Shown piece by piece: positions 39,677-54,165 of a stretch of DNA of 64,000 bases. Each line of letters opens with the position of its first letter. The first letter of the stretch is position 1. This stretch comes from Oscheius tipulae. Its lineage: Eukaryota > Nematoda > Chromadorea > Rhabditida > Rhabditidae. The stretch spans positions 3,658,001 through 3,722,000 of the forward strand of contig JASJZH010000004.1 of the NCBI GenBank assembly GCA_037178975.1, written 5' to 3'. Under the pieces are notes generated by a model that had not been told where the DNA came from, ran no database searches, and worked only from the letters and a program-made list of their open reading frames with translations. Both the position numbers and the translations under genes were made by a program.

Positions 39677-41875
39677 CTAAAGCGGCTTTTCGGCGAGTCT
39701 CCAAAGCCCGTCGTTGAGATACAGCAAGTTGTCGACGCCAACGCCTTTATTTATCGTCTGAATGTCCTCCGAACTCATCTTCATGATGCCGATAGCCAAG
39801 GCATGGGATTTACCCTAAATTCAGGTTAATTTTGAAAAAAATAAGAATAAAGAAACCTCGGCCATGATGGCGACAATCGCGTCGACGGGAACTCCAGCTG
39901 TGAGCTTTGCTCCTGGTGATGTTAGGCCCGGGCACATGATGGATGATCCGTTGAGAACGAACTTGATGGCTCCTTTGTCGACCTAAAACAATAACTTTCT
40001 CGAAAATATTTTATGAGAAAATAATCAAATCAAAAGAAAGTTCGTTCGACAGTATTTTGTCTGAAACTGTGGAGGATGGCCTACACCAAGGGGAATCGTG
40101 GTATCCCCCAATACATGGAATAGCTCCGATCTCGAAATGTTTCTGGATGTGGACAGCCTCATTTTGCATGTACTCACCCGGTCTCTAGTATTGGGTTGGC
40201 AATTAAGTCTTTTCGCTTTTTCAAATGCAAAAATTTATTGACTTCCGAACAACTTTTTCATTTGTTGTAATCACCATGGTACCATGTCTGCCCATTTCAT
40301 GGGTAGCTTACGGATGCCACGCTCGTAGAACACTTTTGGTTTCAACGCGAAGAAGTTTGTCAACCAGGTTTTAAGTGCGCCGTCGGAATCGAACTGCTGT
40401 CCTCCAATCTCGTTGTTGAGAGTCCGGAACAGATAATAGTCGGAAGAGGCCAAGTCCGGGCTATAAGGAAGATGGGGTAGAATTTCCCAACCCAGATCGA
40501 TCGTGGAACTTGGAGCGAGTGATTTTTGCAACATGCGGGCGCGCGTTGTTCATCAGCAGGATGAAATTCGACTTCAGCGGCGGTTTCTGACGAAGTGCAA
40601 CAGCGACCTTCTCAAGTTGCTGGCTGTATATGGGTTGATATTAGCCGTCGTTTGGGGTCCATTCGTACCATTGAGGAGCTCATTTAACATGAGATGTCGC
40701 AGATGGTAGAGTGGCATAGTTCGGATCAAAACGAACAGAGAATAGAGAATAGAGAATAAGAAGAAGAGAAGTGGAATCTTGCATGGTGGTGGTAGAGGAC
40801 TGAGTGAGCTACAAGAGATGCTATATCAATAGCTCGTTGTCGTAAACAAGACAAAGGACATGTTTACAAAAAGCGAAAAGAATTAGTTGCTAACCCAATA
40901 CAAACTGGCAACTTGGAGGAAATCGTGAGTCTTTGCGACAGAGCCAAGTAAGTTTTTCAATTTTTTCAATGAAAGTTTAGGAAAGTGTTGCTGAGATAGT
41001 GCTCCTTCATTGATGTAGAACCGCTGATCTAACTGTGATAAGCCTTCTGATCCAGCGTTGCAATGATGCAAATTAAACATAGGTGACATATGGTCAATAT
41101 TCCAATCTTATTTGTCGATACGAGAAGAGTGGGCCCCATCTATGAACCAATGTCTTTGCTTGTTTTCCACTGGTCGCACTAGTCGGAGGTTCATAAAACT
41201 TTAACGAAAATACCCAAATAATTTAGGACGTATTTTCTATAAGCATGGTGATCTTTCTCCGAAGCGAAATCAATGAAACCATCGAAGCGTTAGATATTGA
41301 TCTAGTAGCTCGCGCCCATCAAGTGGTCCAAGGCGGATGCACATTCTTCGCCAGCAAACGTCTGGTCACCATCCTCTCGCCTCTAAACTACTGTGGCCAA
41401 TTCGACAATTTCGCTGCCATCATGTCCGTCGATGACAAGCTGAACTGTTATTTCCAAGTCCTGAAACCTACCAACGATATCAAGTCCAAGAAATAGAAAC
41501 CAGAAGACTCAACTAGGAAATAAAAAAGCAACATGCACAAACCTGTTGATGAGGCAGAATGAAGGGGTACTTGTGTAGAAGACGAAGAGTCGGAACGAAA
41601 TCGGTGTTTCTGGTTTTCACAAATTGAACAACTCCGGTGTGGTCGGCCAGCAATTCGACGTGTTCTTTGCACTTGATCAGCTTGAAGTTCTCCTAAACTT
41701 TTTACGTTTTGAACAATGATAACTAGCTAACCTTTTTGGGCAAAATGTCCTGAAGATACGGCTCAATATGAGGATAGTTTTCGAGAATTTTGTTACGGAT
41801 CGACTTCTGCATCGAAGTCTTCAGCTGAGTGGTTCCACTGATATCTTCCTTTTCCTCAAACTTTTTGAAGGACAT
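39677..41875 (-). CDS. MCTS1: MCTS1 (malignant T-cell-amplified sequence 1), PUA-domain translation factor
   Basis: MCTS1 pairs with DENR to recycle 40S subunits and to support reinitiation after short uORFs. The start (41875) gives [20 protein letters not shown]; then [37 protein letters not shown], a PUA domain ([27 protein letters not shown]), and the end [15 protein letters not shown] ... [17 protein letters not shown]. This is full length, about 180 aa. The ATG follows ATTCAG directly. Between exons [13 protein letters not shown] and VDKGAIK the gene has a 1,560-nt intron (39983-41542), far longer than others here, holding a mariner remnant and an opposite-strand ORF. The GVP insert in [18 protein letters not shown] is unusual against human AKLYPAAVDTI. 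Confidence 0.95.
40191..40898. mobile_element. Deleted mariner-type (IS630-Tc1-mariner) transposon, 708 bp
   Basis: The left terminal repeat TTGGGTTGGCAATTAAGTCT and the inverse right end (TTGGGTTAGCAACTAATTCT on the other strand) are mariner termini, each flanked by the TA target duplication (40189-40190, 40899-40900). Full mariners are about 1.3 kb, so roughly half is missing. The element lies inside the MCTS1 intron. Transposase pieces remain on the minus strand. Confidence 0.88.
40271..40717 (-). pseudogene. Mariner transposase remnant
   Basis: From 40717 the minus strand reads [17 protein letters not shown], like the mariner N-terminal helix-turn-helix start, then jumps after a deletion to a frame with NNARPHVAK (normally a DNARPH catalytic block, so one catalytic Asp appears changed) and ends with [15 protein letters not shown], which holds the third catalytic Asp of the D,D34D triad. 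Frames shift and contain stops, so it is inactive. Confidence 0.85.
41245..41496 (+). CDS. Nested ORF in MCTS1 intron, 83 aa, unknown
   Basis: A single-exon frame on the strand opposite MCTS1, inside its long intron. It reads [40 protein letters not shown], then [17 protein letters not shown] and ends NDIKSKK. Codon third positions are strongly C-rich, as in confirmed exons here, which argues for a protein. A TTTAG acceptor-like motif lies about 20 bases upstream, so an earlier exon or trans-splice is possible. No family recognised. Confidence 0.5.
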   Translation: MVIFLRSEINETIEALDIDLVARAHQVVQGGCTFFASKRLVTILSPLNYCGQFDNFAAIMSVDDKLNCYFQVLKPTNDIKSKK

Positions 41876-42011
41876 CTGAATGATTTGCCTGAATATTAAA
41901 AACTCTGGTTCGTAGGTAATCAAAGCAAGGTTGTGAGCAGTAGGGGGTGAAAGTGAAACAATTCTAGAACAGTTTATAGATTCTGTGTAATTATAAGTGA
42001 CAAAACGGGGT

Positions 42012-43306
42012 CTAGTAATAAATGCAACGAGTTCGATGGAACGGGATCGTTTTTTCGACTTCTTCCGCGTGTTTTCGTCTGTAGACCCAAACAAAAATGT
42101 CGACATCTGTGGCATGAACATTGCGGCATCCAGACGTGTTCATTTTTACAATAGCCTCGACGATTTTCTTAAAAACGTTTCATTCAAATAAGATGAACAC
42201 AAACCTGACAAGCGTAGATGGAGTATCCACGGAGTTCAACCTCCTCCTCACTCCCATTTTCGAGCCATTGTTTTTCTTCTAATATTTTTAGCAGCTTCGG
42301 AGAGTAGGACAGAACTCCCAAATACGCGAGTGCTTGTGGTACTCGATAATCAGCAAACATTGTCAGGATCCTGCAAGTTGATGTAAATAATCTGAGACAG
42401 GAATACCCAATATCGTAGAAATTTCCCGCAACATCACATCCTTTGAGTGCACCGTAGACGTCGGCAACAAGAATTTGAGCTCGTTTCAGTAGAGAAACTG
42501 TAATGTATGAGGTAGACTGATTAAAAAGAAGTTAAACCTTTGCGTTGTTTGAAAATGGCAAAATCCTGGAACGAAACGAAGTTGTTCACGATAATTGATA
42601 ACAACTTCTCTGCGCTCTTCTCTGCCGCCACCACACAATTGTAGAATGAACCGCCGAATTTCTGCAAGCACAAACTGTTAGGAGGACGAAAAAGAAAGTA
42701 CCTCAATAAGCACACGGCCGGAATCGTTGATAGCCTTTACACGGTCTTCAAGTAAAGGAATCGGATGTCCCGAATCCGACCGAAAGATCTCATCTATTTG
42801 CTTTTCAGTCGCTTGAGCCATCCATTTCGGGTCAATGACATCGATTCCAGCAGTTAAGGCCTGAGCAACAACATATATATATATATATGGAAATGAATAC
42901 AAGAGCACACCTTGTTGACAGCAGCACAGCCAGCAAAGTAACCAGTGTACGTAACATCTTTGAAACTGACGTCATATTTCTTTCCTGCGTCCGGCCAGAA
43001 CGAGAAGTTGATCGTATCCATGAAAAACACCCTAAACATATTGTTGCAGAAAATTGAAGATCGTCTCACCAATCAACAGCTCGTTTTCCTCCATCTTTCG
43101 GATGTAAAACGTGGGCTGCAAACTCGACATCGGAGAATGACCCATCCAAGACAGCATCGAGGATCTGTTGTTTACAAATAATAACTTTCCCGAAAATAAC
43201 AAACCAGTCGAGCAACTTTGTCCACTCCTTTCTGGTCGATTTCGATTAGGGATCCATTGCTGACGATAAACTCGGCCGAATCGATTGGCGAAAGCACTCC
43301 GTTCAT
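42012..43306 (-). CDS. QNG1: Queuosine 5'-phosphate N-glycosylase/hydrolase (DUF2419, C9orf64 family)
   Basis: QNG1 releases queuine from queuosine phosphate so that it can be put back into tRNA. Blocks in order: MNGVLSPIDSAEFIVSNG, FFMDTINFSFWPDAGKKYDV, TYTGYFAGCAAVNKALTAGI, FRSDSGHPIPLLEDRVKAIN, KFGGSFYNCV, RAQILVADVYGAL, ILTMFADYRVPQALAYLGVL, EEEVELRGYSIYACQ, then VDIFVWVYRRKH and the family's exact end FHRTRCIYY (human FHRIRCIYY). Length is about 330 aa, normal. About seven short introns; one contains a (TA)n run near 42872. Most nematodes are queuine auxotrophs and depend on salvage, so the gene is expected. Confidence 0.93.
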
Positions 43307-43818
43307 TTACGCAAAGGTTTGTCTGAAAAATCCTTATCTATCGGGGCAGACAAAATGAGATAGGAAGAACCACTTTTTGTAGTTCTATTTACATGTGTCA
43401 TAAAACTACTGCCTAAAGCACCCAATTTGCAGCATACAACGGTGATGAAAAAACAAGGCAACAAGTATCTTGGCCATTGTGGTACCGAATTTCAACCGCA
43501 CTGAATTGCGCGCCCAAAACCAATAAAGCCTTTGCGAATAATCGTCGACGACAGAAGTAAAAAGGAAGTCCCTCCCACCATTACCTATTTTCATCTATCA
43601 ATACCAGTTTTGAGATGCGAAACGCAGATAGACAGAAATATCTCGCGTTCAATCTACCTATAATATCTTTTTGGTAAAGTTAGACATTCGGAACATCCAT
43701 CTTTTTCATTTTTCCGGTCGTAACCATGTCCCGCTGGCCATCAGTGAACAACATTCCGCTGTAACAGGCCGAGGGGCCTCCCCCGCGAGATCAGTTGTCC
43801 GCTTCGGAACTGAGCAAG
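43307..43818. other. Divergent promoter region QNG1 / PEBP, with a short uORF
   Basis: The 510 bases hold both promoters. On + an ATG at 43725 opens a 12-codon uORF (MSRWPSVNNIPL, ends 43763), 56 bases before the PEBP start. The AT-rich ctacctataatatc near 43660 is a possible core element. No repeat or RNA gene seen. Confidence 0.35.
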
Positions 43819-44495
43819 ATGTCCGATCTAGCTGGTGCTTTCGCAAGTGCTGAGATCACCCCCAACATCATTCCTAACCCTCCAAAACAGCTACTTGAGG
43901 TTGGTTAAGGAGTCGTACTACAACAGAGGACTTTCAGCTGACCTGGGATGGAATTCAAGTGAAGCCCGGAATGACCATTTCGGTCAGAAATCTCAAAAAT
44001 GCCCCGCGTTGGAGTCTCAAAGGTGCCGACCCAGAGTCTACTTTCTCTCTCATTATGTTCGATCCCGACAACCTTTCTCGAAAAAACCCAAGCGTTGCAC
44101 CTTGGCTCCAGTGGCTTGTGGCTAATATTCCAGCGAGCAATATCTTAGAAGGAATCAACGGAGGTAACTAGTTTTTCCCCCGGTTGCCCGATGTATCTCT
44201 CAGGACAACACCAGCAAACTTATGGAAGTCCGGCTCCACAGCCGAGAACTGGAGATCACAGATACGTCATTCTCCTGTGGGAACATCAGGGACGGTGACT
44301 AATTCGTTCGGAGACTCTTACAGAATTATGTTCAGACGTATCAACGTACCGAAGCCCTCAACACGGGCGAAGTTTGATGTGAAAGGATTCATTGAAAAGA
44401 ACAAGCTCGGTGAGTTTTGGGTAGTACTTTCAAACAAGTTTGTAGGTGACCCGATAGCAGGAAATTTCTTCCTCTGTGCCAATGAAACACAGTGA
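43819..44495 (+). CDS. Phosphatidylethanolamine-binding protein family (PEBP/RKIP-like)
   Basis: Exons join as MSDLAGAFASAEITPNIIPN, then LTWDGIQVKPGMTISVRNL, FSLIMFDPDNLSRKNPSVA, WLQWLVANIPASN, YGSPAPQPRTGDHRYVILLW, and FDVKGFIEKNKLGDPIAGNF ending at 44495. The two PEBP ligand-pocket signatures are present: FDPD...NP and the G-x-HR block (GDHRYV), followed by DPIAGNFF. Length is about 190 aa, normal, with no signal peptide, so cytosolic. Family members bind phospholipid head groups and can inhibit kinases or proteases; the exact role is unknown. Introns are 32-45 nt. Its start may be further upstream, since the frame is open to 43760 without another ATG. Confidence 0.88.
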
Positions 44496-44598
44496 TGAGA
44501 GAGAGCAACAGTGAGCAACAGTAAAGTTAGAAGTGCACTTGTGTAGACATAAACTGTATTTACAAGTTTTTAGAGCCATTGAAACATTTTTAACTTGC

Positions 44599-46340
44599 CT
44601 ATGGAGAAGAGACTATTGTTTGGGGTTCCTCTGGCGAAATGACAGAGTTACAAAGTCCAGTCGAACACGATGTCGTCGACAGTGATATGTAGTGCTAGAG
44701 ATTAACCTATCCGAAACAAAGTATTGGGATACCTGTAAAGTATCTGCGGTATGTTTCGCAACATATCGAACAAAGGGACGCAGATCGCCAAGGTTGGCAG
44801 TATTCAGGACAGCGTAGTATTCTGCTCGAGTCTCCACTGGAAGTATCACCTAAAAGTATCTTTTGAGAGCTTTTGTTCCAGTTTGATCTTGGTGCGTTTC
44901 TCATGGAAAAGCCTATCAACACCTTTCAACGTACCTTTTCGTTCACGATCATTAATAGGGAGAGAGAAACTTACTGGTGGGAAACCGCACTTCATCAGAA
45001 TCAAGTTGAGCAGAAGTCTTGCTGTTCTGCCATTTCCATCCACAAACGGATGAATCAAGACCTGAAACTCTATTCTTTCATAGGAAGTATGACTAGCTGA
45101 CCAGTTTGTAATGAGCGATAGCTGCCCTCTCCACAGGATCTATTTCAGCAGTCAAGGGCGAATTCAGCCATTCAATCAGTTCCTCCATTTGTTCTCTCAC
45201 ATATTCTGGTGCGACTGGTGTGAATCGACCAACGTAGACTTGGGTAGACCTTATTCTGCCCCCGTCGATTGGATTCACGTTTCCCAAGACTCTTCGATGA
45301 ATTTCCAAAATATCCTAAAATGGTTTGGTAAAGTTTTTGAGCTAAACTTACATCGAGTGTGATCTCGTTCAGATTGAGAAGAGATGAATTCAAATAACGA
45401 AGGGCCGAGTCCATTCCAATCACTTCATTGTGTTCGACTATACTCTTGCCCGGAACCACAAATCCAGTTTCGAGAATCGACCTAGAAATAGGTATATGAT
45501 CGAAACCGAAATTTGTACCTCGTCTCTCCCAAAGAGAGCGTGTTTCCCTCGATGGCTACAGTGTGATAAATGTGACTAAAGTAGCTCTCTCGCATCGCTC
45601 TTCTCAAAGTCGTCGTATGTGCCAAGCGATTGAAGGCCTCCTTCTTCTGGTCGATCTCATTCAACAGTTTCTGGTCAGCAGCGTTGACAATTGGTTGAGT
45701 TCGTCTTCGTCGTCTGAACTTGTTCTTTTTCTGTGATCAAATTATTTTAAACTGCATAAAAACATCTTTTGGACCTACTCTAAAGCTCTGCGATGCGCCG
45801 GGTTATAGACAAGAGCCTTGACATAGCAGAGATCGGCCTCGATGAAGTTATCCAAATGTTCGAAGATTAATCCGCGTTCGGTCAAAACGTCGGGATGATG
45901 GGGCAGCAGAGAAATGGCATGCTCTATGACTATCTTGGCCTGAAAAGCTTTCGTTTAGTCTTTCTCTTTATATACCTTTTTGAAGTTACCATTTTGTCTG
46001 TAACTCTGTGCTGCTGATACCGCCGACAACGCTTCTTTCTCCAAGGTGGGACTGACGGGATCAGCGTCGTGTCTCTTCAAGACTACCCCAGATTCATATT
46101 CAGCTCTGTGCCTAGTTAACAGATCAGGCAAGGTGGTGATTCGAGCTGCTAGATCAGTTGTCACTGGATTCCCACAGTTCTCGAAATAACTACATGACAA
46201 AGACCTCAGAACTCCTAGCAGATGAGGGAGGAAAATCTGAACATATTGCTTTGAGTAATTATAGATCGTGAGCAACTGACCTGTACCAGCACTGATGTCA
46301 AAATACATAGGAGAACAGTCAGTGTTTTGCTGTTATCCAT
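44599..46340 (-). CDS. FICD: FICD/FIC-1, ER protein adenylyltransferase (Fic domain)
   Basis: FICD AMPylates and de-AMPylates the ER chaperone BiP. Order: a type II signal anchor (TLTVLLCILTSVLVQ), two TPR-like repeats (EKEALSAVSAAQSYRQNGNF; DVLTERGLIFEHLDNFIEAD), the inhibitory helix TVAIEGNTLSLGE with the regulatory Glu, DILEIHRRVLGNVNP, the beta-hairpin flap RIRSTQVYVGRFTPVAPEYV, and the active-site loop HPFVDGNGRTARLLLNLILM with catalytic His. The C-terminus VISPEEPQTIVSSP ends at 44599. All key residues are intact, so it should have both activities. Length about 470 aa fits. Introns are short. Matches C. elegans FIC-1 and human FICD. Confidence 0.94.
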
Positions 46341-46581
46341 CGTGGCATCCTCTGTCAGTTTGAGGCTATGGTAGACGTGTCGTCTCTGTGAAAATAGACG
46401 TGGATCAGCTGATTGGACGGGGTCCCGACGCGAATGACCTTATGATTAGCAGTGTACGGTGGTCACATGTGAGTCGAGACGCACTCTCTGCTGTTATCGA
46501 CAGAGGTCTGTCACACACTTTATGCTAGTTGCCACAAAGAGAATCATATCCTGATCCCTGTGAATCGTTTCCTTATCAGTC

Positions 46582-47083
46582 ATGTCGCTCAAGAATGGAT
46601 CTACTCCCACCTTCAAGGAGCGTCGACCCTTCCGTAAGTAGAGAAAAAAAACAATCTATCGATTTTGTTAAATTTCAGATGCTCGACAGAAAGACGTCGA
46701 AGAGATTCGGAAACAACAGCCGAACAAAATTCCGGTTATCATTGAACGGTTTGACGGAGAGAGAGGTCTTCCGCTGATGGAAAGATGCAAATTTCTTGTT
46801 CCTGATCACATCAATGTTGCCGAGTTGATGCACATTGTGAGAAGAAGGTATTGGCCCATCCAAACCTGACTCTCCCCATTTCAGATTGCAGTTACATCCG
46901 GAACAAGCTTTCTTCCTCATGGTCAACGAGAAGTCAGTAATCTCAAATAGCATGACTGTCCTTCAATTATGGACTACTGATAGGTCAGCATGCTCATAAC
47001 TAAATCAACGCTTTTTCAGGGACCAAGACGGGTTCCTGTATGTGGTTTATACCTCACAGCCGACTTTTGGAGCTAATCAGTAA
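46582..47083 (+). CDS. Atg8-family autophagy protein, LC3 type (LGG-2-like)
   Basis: Four exons with introns of about 36-40 nt give MSLKNGSTPTFKERRPF, ARQKDVEEIRKQQPNKIPVI, IERFDGERGLPLMERCKFLV, PDHINVAELMHIVRRRLQLH, PEQAFFLMVNEK, DGFLYVVYTSQPTFGANQ. LC3 (not GABARAP) features include KIPVIIER, FLVPDH, RRRLQL and the N-terminal basic ERRPF. After the terminal glycine (TFG) three residues, ANQ, would be removed by ATG4 before lipidation to phosphatidylethanolamine. It marks autophagosomes and recruits LIR-motif cargo receptors. It is convergent neither with FICD nor LSM7 but lies between the two. Confidence 0.95.
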
Positions 47084-47312
47084 CAATCTGCTCTATGTTT
47101 GCCTTATGAATAGCCTCTCTTCAATTCCTCATGTATTATAGTGTACATATTCTGTACAGTTTTCTTTTACAATTCGACATGCCATAATAGCGTGTCACGG
47201 CACTTTTTGTTTTACTTTCAGTCGTAGCTATCACCTGATTGTGTCAACGATAAAGATTGTTTACCAAGTTCAAATTACAGCATAAAACATACATAACCGA
47301 GATCTCATCCGT

Positions 47313-47745
47313 TTACTCTTCAGCTTGGGCGAAAGGGTTCTCAATTTCGTTCATTCCGTCACTGGGAGCGATCACGGTCACAGCGGTTCCTCGAGCTACG
47401 ATAAGGCCTAGATCCCTCGTTTCTTCTCCGACTGAGCCTGGGTTCTCGGGATCTCGAAGATACTCCACGCAGTTATCCAACACCATATTGAGCAGAGCGT
47501 CGTAACCCTTCAATATTCCGCTGGCTGAAAACTTTTCAATGTAAAAGAATAAATGTCATCTGCAAATAAACAAAAAAAACGGTTGCTTTTCAGTATAGAA
47601 GCAACAGACGTAGAATATATCAAACAATCTTACCTTCTCTTCCACCTTGAAATTTGACTCGAATACGTTTTTCAATGAAGCGCGACAGTTCCAGACACGA
47701 CTCTTTCTTCTTTCGCTGACTATCATCCTTGCCTTGGTTGCTCAT
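47313..47745 (-). CDS. LSM7: U6 snRNA-associated Sm-like protein LSm7
   Basis: LSm7 is part of the LSm1-7 (mRNA decay) and LSm2-8 (U6 snRNP) rings. Exon 1 reads MSNQGKDDSQRKKKESCLEL, SRFIEKRIRVKFQGGRE; after a roughly 110-nt intron come ASGILKGYDALLNMVLDNCV, EYLRDPENPGSVGEETRDLG, LIVARGTAVTVI and NPFAQAEE. The Sm1 and Sm2 motifs and the LSm7-specific IRVKFQGGREASGILKGYD are intact. Length about 108 aa. A TTTGCAG motif ends 8 nt before ATG. Confidence 0.96.
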
Positions 47746-48100
47746 TGTGCTTGCTGCAAATAGAAGATTATCGAGAACTGCAGGGCCGAGAATACGAAAA
47801 GCTGTTTCAACATAGTGAGAACGCAGTAGTGCTGAGAAAACATAAAACAACAAGTTAAGATTTCGAAACAAAATTATTTCGAAAATCTTTCAAATCTAGG
47901 CCGCAAAAGGAGTATTCTAAGCGCTGCAAACGGAGCGCGTTTACACTGAGCGATTAGAGACGCAGGGAGGGTGGATTCGCCTTCATTAGAGGTCTCACGT
48001 AGCCTACTTCCTTCTGGTTCTTAGTAAAAGTCTTCTTTTCTGCAGACAGTGTTTTCTCCAAGTCTTTATTTCAGAAAATGGTCTGATCGATCCAAGAGTC
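47746..48100. promoter_or_regulatory. Divergent promoter LSM7 / KDM5, with minimal uORF
   Basis: 355 bases separate the two starts. Just left of KDM5 a TTTATTTCAG acceptor ends at 48074; the leader then has a two-codon uORF, ATG GTC TGA (48078-48086), ending 14 nt before the KDM5 ATG at 48101. If this leader is used, KDM5 translation would need leaky scanning or reinitiation. Confidence 0.4.
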
Positions 48101-53264
<5,164 letters not shown>

Positions 53265-53480
53265 TGATTTTCTCATATTTGACCACTTTCAGTGTACATT
53301 CTCTCTTCAATCTCATTTTCCCGTCTGAACTCTAGCTCAAAGCATGCATAAGCATTAATCCAACCCCTATTCTCTCAAATTAACCCGCTTTAACCGGCAT
53401 TGTTTCTTTAGAAACGAGTCAATTGTTCCCGTGTTTGACATATGTTCAATGTTTATAAATTATCGTCGTCTGGTGCAGAT

Positions 53481-54114
53481 TCAGTTGTCCTTCTTGATCC
53501 TGACATCTCCGTGAGCGACAGTCGATGGATCGATAATGCTTAAATATTGGGGGGATACAGGTGGCAGAAGAGGCTGTTACAAGCATTTTTGAGAGTTCCG
53601 CGAATGATGACAAGGGCGATGAGAATGGGGGAGAAGATGAAGAGGTTGATGGCAGACAGGATCCAGACGAAGATGGTCGGCTTGTTTTTCTGGAGGACCG
53701 AAAGTCAACAAGAAGGCCATCAAGTCCTGAACAAGCCCCTTTTGAAAATCATAGAAATCGAATGGGACCTCTGCATTCGAATAGAGAGATAACATCTATT
53801 GTACTTGATTGACTGACTTCGCTTGATTTTCAATTTTGAAAAGATTGCTCAATTGTGTGCAAGGAACAGCAATAATTGTGCCGCAATCGGATGACCCACG
53901 CCGCTGTGATATCGGGTCCCGGGCCCCGCCTCTTCTCATTGTCGGTCAGCCATGTTGTCCAGACTTTGTCGTCAGCCAGTCCTCTCTTCAGGTAATCTTT
54001 TTCAAGGGTCATAGGTGCAAAGTCGATGGGATTAGGACTCTTCGCGTGACCGTCAATAAGGGCTGCCGAAAACAGCTGGATGGCCGACGCGAGACCCTAA
54101 TTGCACTAACAACC
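53481..54114 (-). CDS. Unresolved minus-strand gene with a transmembrane segment
   Basis: Two blocks of clearly coding character lie on the minus strand. Right block (53830-54114): GLASAIQLFSAALIDGHAKS, NPIDFAPMTLEKDYLKRGLA, DDKVWTTWLTDNEKRRGPGP. Left block (53538-53795): VPFDFYDFQKGL, then KNKPTIFVWILSAINLFIFS, PILIALVIIRGTLKNAC with strong C-ending codons, then NSLFCHLYPP. A further short frame DPSTVAHGDVRIKKDN ends at 53481. The pieces cannot be joined cleanly: the implied introns are 43, about 20 and 17 nt, so at least some joins or homopolymer lengths are wrong. One TM helix is likely. No family recognised. Confidence 0.3.
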
Positions 54115-54165
54115 TGACTCTTTCTCATTCTCTCGTGAAAGTTTGCGAGAATTGATCAGTCTTCA

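Noticed and set aside
42872..42888. (TA)n run as a regulatory element
   Set aside because: It lies within a short QNG1 intron and is simple sequence.
53544..53563. A 20-nt intron (GTATCC...TTTAAG) to extend the TM gene
   Set aside because: Below any length seen elsewhere in the window; a miscount in the adjacent C-run is more likely.
53561..53812. Acidic + strand frame (AEEAVTSIFESSANDDKGDE...)
   Set aside because: It starts with GTG, not ATG, and lies antisense to a TM-helix reading with much stronger C-ending codon bias.
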